From Clytia hemisphaerica (lineage: Eukaryota > Cnidaria > Hydrozoa > Leptothecata > Clytiidae): a stretch of 64,000 bases of DNA. The stretch spans positions 972,186 to 1,036,185 of the forward strand of contig CACVBU010000738.1 in the NCBI GenBank assembly GCA_902728285.1, written 5' to 3'. The notes under the pieces were generated by a model. It was not told where the DNA came from and made no database searches. It worked only from the letters and a program-made list of their open reading frames with translations. Numbering within the stretch: position 1 is the first letter of the stretch; every line of letters begins with the position of its first letter. Positions 12,701 through 24,200 of the stretch are shown piece by piece. Made by a program: the position numbers and the translations under genes.

Positions 12701-15700
12701 ACTGATGCTAGTATTGAGCTTATACTGCGGTCATACTGCGGTCATTTGGTTATGACCGGTCGTTTTTGGGAGAACGCCCTTCTTTGGACTGCTTGGTATG
12801 ACCTACGGGCATGCCTACAGCACAGTTATGTGCTCTACTAGTATCAGGTGTTCCCATGTTTTGTTCCGTAATTTCTTTTTGTTTTGCTTTTTGTCCTGAA
12901 TAAACCAGAAGGGGACACGAGCATTTAATTTTCCGTTTTAATTTCCACTGCGTTTACTGTGCTAATTCGAAACCTTTTTTGTTAAATTTTTTATTGTTTT
13001 CGACGATTATTCCCCACGGGGTTGTTTTCATCAATTTTATTGTACTGTTTTAACGTTGTAAATATTATCGCTACGCACCTATTTTTATTAAATCTTTTTA
13101 ACATTTTCTTTGTTTTATTCCCTATAGAATTTTTTCCTTTGTTCATTAGAATTTTTTATTTCTCGCCTTTTTTACGCATCACTGATTTTTGTAGCATTTA
13201 AAAATGTGTTAACGCTTGTGCAGTATTATACTAGCCTGGATATCCAAGCTCAAAATTTAAGAAAAAACTAAATTTACCTCAACATACAAAGTTCTTAAAT
13301 TATAGAGCTTGGTCTCCCTAGAGAATGAAAGTGAAAACCCATGTTTCCTAGCCAACCCAGGGCAGCAAAACAGAAATTAATAAAAAGCAGTCTTACAAGA
13401 TCTAAAACTATTAAAAACATCCAAAGATTACACCATAAGTCCATAAAAAAGTTTGCATGCATTATCATGACCAACCATGTTTTCTTGGAAAATGAACTTG
13501 CCTCTGTTTTCTTCTTTTTCATGTTTTCGTGTAACAGAAAGCCCTATCTTTACTAGCAGCTGGAGGACTATCCTATTTTTGCTTTAGAATTGCTCAACAC
13601 CGTGTAGATTGGCCCTTACGGTTTTAGCGAAGTGAGCGCAAGCAAGCGGACTGCATTCTCTTAAAGAGAATGCAAATTGCTCTAGGGAGACCAGGCTGTA
13701 AATCAGAACATAAAATATCTAAAACTAGACTGTGAAATAATTTACAGCCTGGATATCCAGGCTAGTATTATACCTGATGAAGTTCTGAAAATAGAACGAA
13801 ATATCGTAAAAAACAAACTGTGTTGATTTTACTTTTTTGTTCACTTAATAAGAAAGACTATGTACTATGCTTTGGCATTAAATTGCGTCAAGAAATCAAG
13901 ACTCTTCAACAATTCAATGTTTGATACCTTAAGTTAAAAATATATCTTTTTTTTCTTGTATTTCTTTGAAGGAACTTGTATCAGTGATCCAGACCTTTGT
14001 TTACAAGCTTCTGATGGAATGCAAAATTTACCGAGTACAATGCAAAAGAAAACTCTTCAAGCCGGTCTGACCGTCTCCTTTTGGCTGTCCAGCTACCAAG
14101 GGTCAAATGGAAAAGGCGGTGCAATTAAAAAATATTATTACATTTCTAGCGGTGGCAAAATGAGCAAAGGTGAACATTTTAGTAACCCAGTTTTGGATGA
14201 CCTAAACTCTTCATAAAGCCTTATATATCTAAACTTAGTGCTTTTTCTTTGGAAAAGTTGAATAACGAAAATGCACTATTTGAAGTTTGGGCTTTTGTAG
14301 GGACATCTTTAAAGTCCATAGAGTCCTATAACTTTTCGTTCAAAGATATTTCTAGGTGAGCAAGTAGGAGTGGGCTCATATGGAGCTTTTTTAGCCGCGA
14401 TTGTCTTAAATTTATACCCAAATACTCATTTTCCTCTTCATTTCAATTCAAGGTTTCTCGTTATATTATGATGGGAATGCACAGAAATGGTATCTTTTGC
14501 TTCGAACGAAGTCTCACTATTACGAAATAGCCTTCACTGGAATTACATTCGCTACGTCAAAAGAAGAACAATGGGTTTTCTTCGCTTTCACTTGGTCACT
14601 TGAAGGTATGGTCTTGTAACATTTTAAAATCAGAGGCCTTTTACTAATAAAATCACTGTTTTAACTTCACACGAAAAATCTAAACTTTTTAATTGACGAT
14701 GGACGTGACTTTTCGAAATATATCTTAATTTGTTTACACATTGCAGTTTAAGTTTTTCTGTAAAAAATCTTAGTTACATCCTAAGGTATTTGGACTTAAA
14801 ATCATGTTGCGTTTTTTTGGGTCACCCCGGTAAAATCTTTGCTGGAAAAAGGACATTTCCCGGGGGGGGGGGCAGCCAAGAAAAATGACTGACGGGTATG
14901 TGCAGGCACTAAGGGTGTGTTTTCAAGGCATCCGAAATGCACTGTAAGGGTGGGTTATTTGCCGCCTGCACTGTAAGGGTACGAATTTCTAAATTCTAAC
15001 AAAAATGAAATTGTCCAGTCAAAGTTTTTTTAAGAGATTCAATCCCCTTTACCTGATTCTTTTCAAATATTGGATCAAGTACGTATTGGATCTCTTTTTA
15101 GATGCAAAATTAAAACCCCCAAAAAAGCTAGACTACACTGTAAGGGTATTCAACTTGGCGAAAAATGCACTGTAAGGGTGTATTTTTCGGGAAAAACCAC
15201 TGCACTGTAAGGGTGCGATTTTGAACGCTAATTTTTAGCCCGCACATACCGTCAGTCAAAAATCCGACTGCCTCCCCGGGGGACATTTATAAACGTCATG
15301 GATACAAACTGTGAATTTGCTACGAATAAATAATATTTTCCTTCCATTAAATTTGATTTTAAATAACAATGAATTTTACGAATCCAGATCGTTAAAAGCC
15401 ATAAGAATAAAGTTTTAAAGTCTTGACGCAGTATTATTGACATTTAACACTATCAAGTCTTTAGCAACACGGCAAGAACTTAGTCTACTATTTCATTGAA
15501 ATGAATAACGAGGAGAAACTTTTCTTTAACATTGCAGGTGGCGTAAAGGTGTATGTTAATGGAGAAAACATCCAATCAATGACCCCGAAAGAAGCCAAAG
15601 CAGAACCCACCTCAAAGGACCAATTCACCAAACTTTACATTGGCACTAGAAATGATGAACCGCAATTCCTGAAAAATGTTTTCTCAATGAACTTATTGGC

Positions 15701-18700
15701 TATTTATTACTATGAACTACCCAAAGAACTTATCGTCAAACTTTACAATGATGGTATGTCAAGTGCTTAGGATTATCTTATTTGCGTAATAAGGGCTGGC
15801 GTTAGGGATCGGAATTAAATTGAGCCCGGACTAAAAATGGAATGAAATGAGCTTTGGCGTATTAAGAATATTAAGGGCCGGCTTAAAAGGGATCGGCGCT
15901 AAATTATGGCCAGCGTAAAAAAAGCCGATAAGTTAGTTATTTTCGTTAAACGATCGATTTTTGTGGAAACGTGTTTAAGATTTCCAGTCAAGACAAACAT
16001 TATCATGTCAATGAAACAACTGAATTCCACTTCTCATTAACCCAACTAATGTTTTAAATATTTCCATGATTCTTTCTGTAGAAGATGATAAGGAAGCTGA
16101 AAAACCGGAAGTGGTTGCCCCTCAACCTCAAAAGCCTGTGCCAGGTAAAGCATCTAAAATATTCAAGTACAGTCGACTCGCGTTTATTGGAACTTCTATT
16201 ATTCGAATCTTTCTATAATTCGAACTTATTCTCAGTTTCCATCAGTGAGAAACCTCTCTTACAATACTTTCTAAAATTCGAATTTCTCTGTTATTCGAAC
16301 AAATAAGATTCCCCGTTTCAGTTCGAATTATAAGAGTCAACTGTGTATGAATTAGTTAAAAACATCTAAATGTCCCGTTTACACCTTCTAAACCATCAGA
16401 AAGTTTCTGGAAAATAGGTAGTAGTACAGTGGAGTCTCTTTAACTCTAGTTTGCTGGTCGAGTAGAATTTTATATACAAAACAACGGTAATTGATTCGAT
16501 ATGACTTCTCTACAGTAAGTACTAAGTAATAGTCTTATGCCGTACTATATTCAGCACGAGAAGGGGGTTTATAATAATATTTTAGTGAAAGGATTAATTT
16601 TGGATATGATTTTTATGTAGCGAGAAAACGTCATAGAATCGATGTTCAGAGAGCTTCAACTAAACTTTGAACAAATGTTCCATTTCCATTTCATCCTTTA
16701 TTTTAGCTCCTGGAACCCCAACGAAAGATTGTTTAGTGAAAGCAGATATTGTTCTCCTTATCGATGGGTCTGGATCCATCACCAATTTGGGTAAAAAGTA
16801 TGTCGGACCGCAATTTTATCTCCGATTCGTCTATCCAGCCATCCAGAAGTTGATCAAAAGTTTACCGATCAGTGAGGATAATATTCACCTTGGATTTGTT
16901 TTCTTTGGTGCTGACAACCTGGAGAAAGTTGTCGAAGAGGAGGTATGGTAATTTAAATGGTCTTGACCAAAATACAAGCGTTAAAAATTTTTGAATTTGA
17001 GCAGCGTTCACTGGGTGTCCACAAATCAATAAATATTGATAACCTTTTGAATCTAGCTTTAAAGCTTCATTTGAATTTCTTTTTAACTGTAGTAAAGTAA
17101 TAACGAATTTGGGTAATTCTGAAAACAAGGTTGCGTAACCCATGCTGTGATGATCAGGAAGGGAACTACAAGGATTTCCAGCTCCTAGCGCTGCTCATTT
17201 CTCTCAGTTTACTGACATCAATTGTAAATCGTGTGCTTACATTTTACCGCGTTTATTATCCCTAACGTACGATAGCACCGTCTATCCCGGTTACTGCCGT
17301 TTCATTAGTTGCTCCACTTGTGCTACTTAAAATGCACTTGTTTCTCTATTCAATATTTTGAAAAATTTCGTTTTTCTCCTTTCTCTTTCAGGGTTGGTAC
17401 CAGGAATTAGACAGTGCGTATTCTTCCAAGGAGATCAGTACATGGTTCACCGAAAGGAGTAAAAAAGGAATTTTCCCAAGATTCAAATCAACCTTCACGG
17501 ATGAAGGAGTCGCCTATGCAACTAAAATGTTGCAACGTTCCAAAAGATTCAAAGATGATTCAGTCAAGAAACTTTTGTTTATTATCACGGATGGTGAACC
17601 GACTGTACAAAGCCGAGCGGATGCGTCGGTAGGATTGGTTTAAGATTGTCATTTTACGGATTTTTTATTGAAAAACTCGGAAAATTCTTGTTTGGCACAG
17701 AAATTTCGAGATTCAAAAAGTTCCGTGTTCTTTTTACCAGTATCCTTTTTTATTCAATGTTTTTAAAATTATTTTTTGGGTATTTTAGATCAGTAAGTTC
17801 AAAGAGAACAATTGGGGCGTGATGGCTTTGGGAATAGGTCAATTTGATGATGAGAAATTGAAAGCTTGGGCCACCAAACCAGAATGGTTTTTCAAGACAA
17901 GTTTCAAAGAGTTGACGAAAGTTTTGTCTGGAATGAAAAATGAAATTTGTGAAGGTATGTACACGTTTCTGTTATAAGAGCAAACTAAGTTGGAAAGGAA
18001 AGAGCACAAGGCGGCTTCGATGACCAAAATATCAAGAACATTGCTAAGGCTCTGCAGACAATAAAAAACCGATTTCTCAGAAAATTGCACAAAAATACTC
18101 ACAAAATGTTGCAATTAAAAAGCTTAAAACTCAAAAATTTAGGAATATTGAAATATTATATTGTTACGGAATGATATTTTGGAAGATTGGTTAAGATGTT
18201 TTTTTTTACGAAGATGATGTTGTTGGTGTTCTCTGCAGCAAAGCAAGCAAACCATGAAATACAAACCCTCCATTTTGAATGTGGATTTTCTTTTTCTGAC
18301 TTAAATATAATTGCAATCCGTCGCCATTGGTTATAAATAAAAACTAACCCCACTCATTTGAAAGGACGAAAATCAAGAACTTTGTCTTTTGGTCACCACC
18401 TTGTTAATAAAACATGGTTTAACCAAGTTTCGTAGGAAAGGCTCTAAAACTTTTTGGATTTGCTGGGAAAAAAGTTGACGCTCTCTAATTCGAATTTTCA
18501 TCGTATAAGGGAGCGCATCGAATAGTAGAACGTCGAATTAGAGAGAATCAACTGTATATCTTAGCTCAAAAACCGATAAATTTGATATCAATTATTTGAA
18601 ACAATGTTATTATTCATTTTTAGTTGCTGAACAAACCGAACAACAAGACTGTAGGTTTTTGTTTCTTTATTTTAATGTTTGTGATCCCTTATGATTTGGA

Positions 18701-21188
18701 AGGACTTACCTACCTGATTTTCTTTATTCCAGTCAAGAAATCAAGAACTCGCAAAAAGTACAAGTTTTATTTTCTCATCGAAGAAATTTTTAATTATGGA
18801 AAAATTCAGTCCCAGCCCAAAACTTCCTTATCAGCCCCACGACTTTACCAAGTACGGTGTATGACATCATTGTATTAGTGGGGCGTACGAGGGCTCTGAT
18901 TTTCGAAATACCGAAAAAAATTTCTTAGTTTTCAAAATTTAGGATTAAAATGTTTTTTATTCATCACTGACTTTTTGTTTTTGAGCCAATTTGCCAAAAT
19001 TCTGGAAGTTAAGAATGAAATCGTCTCACTACCGACTTAATAGCGAGGTTAAGCACGGGTTTATTTTGACCGTAAAGTCCGATACCGTAGGCCTGTACAT
19101 AACTTGCCAAAGCAAACCATGCAAGTGAAATCTTATGTACAGGCCTACGGTATCGCATTGAACGGTCTAAATAAACACTTGCTTAATATCGCTAATGAAG
19201 ATCTAATTTCGATACCGAACCAATTTTAGGATTTCAAAATTGCGAAGTAAAACTGGTCGATTTTTGCAATACCCAAATCTCGTACGCCGCGTACGTTTAA
19301 CGGAAAGATTAACTAAAATCGATCAGTTTGTCTCACAATAAAAATCAACCAGAGAGAACCTAGCATAATCTTATTGGTCGTTGAATTTCCAATTTTTTCC
19401 AGTGATGGTTGCGGAAGTGGAATATTGTAAATTGAAATATGCAAATGCAAAACATTGTTATGCTTTCGAAGAATCCAACAAGAATTATGTTTTTGATTCC
19501 ATCACCTTCAATAAAGCTATTATGAATTGTGTAAGTGTGATTTATTTGCCCTTTGACTCGTATGGAAAATTACAGTTTTGCTAGGCTCTGGTGTCGCAAG
19601 GAAAAAAGTTGTTCTCAATTTTCTGGTCGACCACTATACGCTACTATAATTAGTGGCGGGTATATCCGGCCCCGGGGGTACTAGGTGTGGGGTTAGGTGA
19701 TGGGTTTGTCCGAGTCAAAGGTCGAAAATCGACCCTTAGAAAGACCGAGTTTCGAAAATTTTGCGTCCATTTTTAGATGTTTTGGCCATCCTTAGAGAGG
19801 CTTTTTCCCCTAATTTCCAGCCAACATTTTCAAATTTGAGTCCATATTTCAAGAATTTATGACACTTTGAGGGATTTGATTTTTGATTTCCATAATTTTG
19901 GAACCCTTACAGAGACTCTATTGCTTTTGAATGGTTCTTTTTACCTCTTTGAGGGACTTTCGAGTGTGTTGAAAAGGGAGCCTTTATGGTTTGTACACCC
20001 GGCACCCATTTTGCCTAAGTATCCCCCCCCCCCGATCCGGCTAATTCGAGAGGAAAAAAATTTTTTTATGAGGAATCAGTGCCGTAGGAAGCATTTTCTT
20101 ATTGGGGGGCTGAAGTTTAGTGACACCGCGGGGGCCAACCATGGTTTGGCCCGAGGGGGGAAATTTTGAAAATTTAAGATCTAAATTGCTTGAAAATGCA
20201 CTCAAAACAAAATGCTTTCAAGAAAAAACAAGAAAAACTTTGCATTTAGCAAAATAACCATTTTTGAAAAAATTATTGGGCATTTTGCTACGGCACTAGG
20301 AATTGTCTAACTGTATTTATTGCAAAAATCGATCCTGTGAGATTTGTACTGATTTGTACTGAATTCTAAAATTTTTGCTACTTTTTTGATGTTTTTACGA
20401 CCCCTTTGAGAGCCTTTTCCCCCACACATCTTCCAAAATCTTCATACTATTGTCTAAATTAAGTGAATTTATGACCCTCTGAGGGAGTTGTTTTTTAATA
20501 TTTCTTAATGTTTGGCGGGACCTTTTCAGCCCGGGCAAAGGGACACTCAAGGTAAGTGCACCCTGAAGGTAAGCAACTTACCGCAACTTAAGCTTTGAAA
20601 TGGACCAATATTCTCAAGAAAACGCCCAAATCTACTCAAATGGGCCTGATTTTGGGCGGCACATACGGTCGTTTCAAATCGAGCCCCCCGTTTTCAGAGA
20701 CTGATTTGCTGTTTTAGGGTTTTTGCAACCTCGTTTCCTGTGTACTATAAGCTTTTTGATGCTTACTGAATGATTGCGCCTGATAATACCATAATACCCT
20801 GACATTGTCTGGTTTTCGAACGCGTAAGATTACGTAATTCAAAAACAAAACGTCAGATTTCATTCGTTCTTCTTTTTTGAAGCCGTTGCATTGAAGTGTA
20901 ACTTTGTAACGTCAGAATTTGTTATGACGTATTATTTTGAGAAGTTCCCCCTCTGAGATCAGCATCAGCCAACATCAGGGTATTCTCTTGAGTCCGTCAG
21001 TAACGTAAAATAAAGCCTGGGATATACGGGAACGAAGTTGGGGTTCTTGTACCCCTATAAGGACTATGAGAGACACTTTCAACCTTTGTGGATTTTGGAA
21101 TCTCAACATACCGCGTCATGGATAAGTGAGGAAACTGAAGGGCTCTCGGATGTCAAATCTGATGAGAAAAATGTCAAACAATTTCGCT

Positions 21189-21228
<40 letters not shown>

Positions 21229-24200
21229 AAACGCGCTAACCAATTGCGCCGCGGAAGCTGAAAGTTTGTGAGAAAGATATTTTTCAAAACAAAAAGCTTT
21301 TAAAATCTGCCAAATGACGTCACACATTTGTATTTTACAAATCAATTTAACTTGTCAATCAAATCAGATTATTTTAATATCACGAACGAACTGTGTTTTA
21401 TTTTGTGCCGATTGGGCAGATCAAAAATGATGAAACGAGAAATCATAGAGTAAAAGCGAGACTGAGCCTTCTCAAAAACTTTTCTTTTCATTAGAACGTC
21501 TTGATACACGTTTTTTATAAGAACAAAATTATTAAGAACACGATAAGAACATTTTAAGGCTTTGCGTACTATAAAATATGAAGGAAAATAAGAAGATTTT
21601 TAGGCTTAAGACTCAAAAAGTTAAGAATATCCCAAGGCTTCGAAAATTTTGGATGTTCTTATACAAGAAAAACATGTACACCCAATCAACTCTTAACGGT
21701 CGGCTTTTGAGGAGTCAGGTAATAAATTTGCAATGAAATGACGTCAAAGTACGTCAAAAATATTTTGTTCTTGGTCTGAGTCTAAACCAGATGGTCCACT
21801 AGATCATTTTGTTCGAATTGCAGATTTCACGATAGATTGACCGCACCACCTCCTCCCTGGTTAGCGAGTATTTTGAGAGCAGTATTGATTTTGCCCATGA
21901 AAACGAGTTTAGCAAACGTCTTTGAGAATTGTGCATTACACTGTTTACTGGAATACGTCTTGAGAGCTTTTTTGATGGTTCGCGACTCTCTCATTAGTGC
22001 GTCAAAATCACCCTCGTCCCATAAACAAAACGTTCTTTCAAGACACAAGCTGTGTTGCTTAGCGGTTGATTTGTAGCTGGGTTTCTAGAGGAGCAGTGCT
22101 GGCATGACCATTACGGCAGTGAATGTCAATACAACGACGAGTTCAGACGTCATTCTTCCTGGTAAAATCAAACTCAGCCTTTTCACGTTTTAAAGGGGTT
22201 ACTTAGACAAAATAGGTGCCGTCGGTTATGTGCGAGCCGTAAGGGTCCCTTTTTTCTTTATACCCTTGCAAGTCTCGCACAGTACCCTGAGTATCAGAGG
22301 TTGAGTTTTCAAAGAACATATTAACCTCTGAAGACCAAGTAGAGAAATTTTGTGTCAATCTAATCACTGTAGAAAGAATCAAAAATGAAGAGCAAATATT
22401 GCCATATTAATGTCTAGCAGACTTCATCAGTATGCATGTTTACTATTGGCGAATTCCCCAGAAACCTCAAAGCCCCTCCAAGTGTAATTGAAATGAGTTT
22501 CTTTTAAAAGAAATCTTCTACATGATTCCCAAATATATAACAGTAGGTACAAAACTATTAATTGTGGTATGTTGCTTCAATTGAATCGAAACAATAGACA
22601 AACCTTTATATTATGGTTCTCTATCGCTGACTCTTTTTAAAAAGCGTTGATGACATTTTTGAGTTGTGTTTTCAACGACGCAAATACAAATATCAACTTT
22701 GAACTTAAGGGCTCTGACCATAGTGAATTTTTCATAATTGCCGTGTTTAAAATGTGTTTTCTGATACTGATGTAACCAACAAAACTATGGCATGTTATAC
22801 ATTTTCTGTTAGACAAACTATTCCTGAATCTGAAAATTCAAAAGTTGCATTGGAAAATTCGACGAAGAAGAAAATGAAGACTTTTGCGAGGAAGAGTATT
22901 TCAACTTTGAAGAGCTTAGTTTCGGCGAAGAAAAAACATTTTGAAAAAATTTTCGCAGTAGATGGTGTATCTTTTACCGAACAATTAAAAATTTTTGCGG
23001 AAAATCTTTGTAAATGCTTCTTTGTCTCGAAATCTTCAAAATAGTGGTTTTTCATCAATTTTTGGACCTACCCCGGTGGGGTGAAGGTCCTATAAATTCA
23101 CCTCTGTCCGTCCGTCTGTCCGTTCGTTACCAGCTTTTCTCGAGATTGAATCATAGGAATCATTTGATTTTTGGTACAGTGGTGGCAAAAATGTGACGGA
23201 GCCCGATTTTCGAATTTTTGGGCAAATTTGGGCCAAAAAACGGCTAAAAAACGGGTTTTTTGGATTTTGTGAAAAATTGGATCATTAAATTTTTTTGATT
23301 TTTTGCATGAAAGTAGGGTACTATCATAGGTAAAAGATGGCTCAAGCAGATTTTTGCAAAAAAAATTATTTGGCTTAAAAAACGCATGTTTATCTATAAG
23401 AATCACTATTAATAAGCATACATCAATGTCCTTAGTCAAATTACTCAATTTCTTTATGAGATAGAAGTTTTTTTTGCTCATGAGGGCTTACTTTTGAAGA
23501 ATATGTGTGTTTAGACATGAAATTTTGGTTGCTTGTCGTGTTTTTATAGGAAAACTGGCCAAATTCGATATCTTTTTTATAAGCACATTATATTAGGTAT
23601 TAGCTTTTCTCGAGATTGGCTCTTCCATTCTTTATGATTTTTTGCACAAAGATGCATAATTATAAACCCTCGAATGTGACTGAGCCCGATTTTCGAAAAA
23701 AAATGTTTTCGGGCAAATTTGGGCCAAAAAACGGCTAAATAAGGGTTTTTTGGACTTTGTGAAATATTGGATCGTTGTTTTTTTTCTGATTTTTTGCATG
23801 AAAGTAGGTAAAAGATGGGTCAAGCAGATTTTTGTAAAAAAACTTTTCAGCTCAAAAAACGCATCTTTATCTATAAGAATCACTATTAATAAGCACACAT
23901 CAATGTTCTTAGCCAAATTACTCAATTTGTTGATGAGATAGATGTCTTTTTATGCTCACGAAGTCTTGAATGTGAAAGAATATTTCAAGAGCATGAAATT
24001 TTGGTTTCTAAACGTTTTTTTTTATAAGAAACAAACGACTGATTTTAATAAATCGTCACTATTTTTGTTCTGAATGATTGTTTAACGTTCATGCTCACGT
24101 AGATAACAATTATATATGTGTTAAATGCATTACCAGGTAGGTCACTTGTTCATCTGGATTTTGCTTAAAAAAACAGTCATAACTTTTGACACATCGTTTT

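Larger units (their letters stand above)
11533..13840 (+). mobile_element. Penelope-like retroelement, 5'-truncated
   Basis: The frame 11533-12666 (about 377 codons) opens just after an in-frame stop and has no ATG. It holds the end of the reverse transcriptase with YIDDVF (residues 14-19 counting from 11539), a Cys-rich link (CLGKRCGVC) and a C-terminal GIY-YIG endonuclease (VVYLLRCKTCGIQYVG, then a WQYKLNT end). This RT plus GIY-YIG order defines Penelope-like elements. Upstream RT motifs are missing, so it cannot move by itself. The 3' untranslated part continues to about 13840, including CCTGATGAAGTTCTG after an inserted element (13232-13763). Confidence 0.88.

Noticed and set aside
18733-18857. 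Possible exon after the second micro-exon (VKKSRTRKKYK...)
   Set aside because: Has an acceptor-like TTCCAG and a donor-like GTACGG, but no counterpart in module 1, and exon 18 joins exon 19 in phase without it.
22754-23044. Lys-rich 96-codon frame in the 6-kb intron
   Set aside because: No splice context or homologue in module 1; overlaps inverted-repeat remnants and has an equally long antisense frame.
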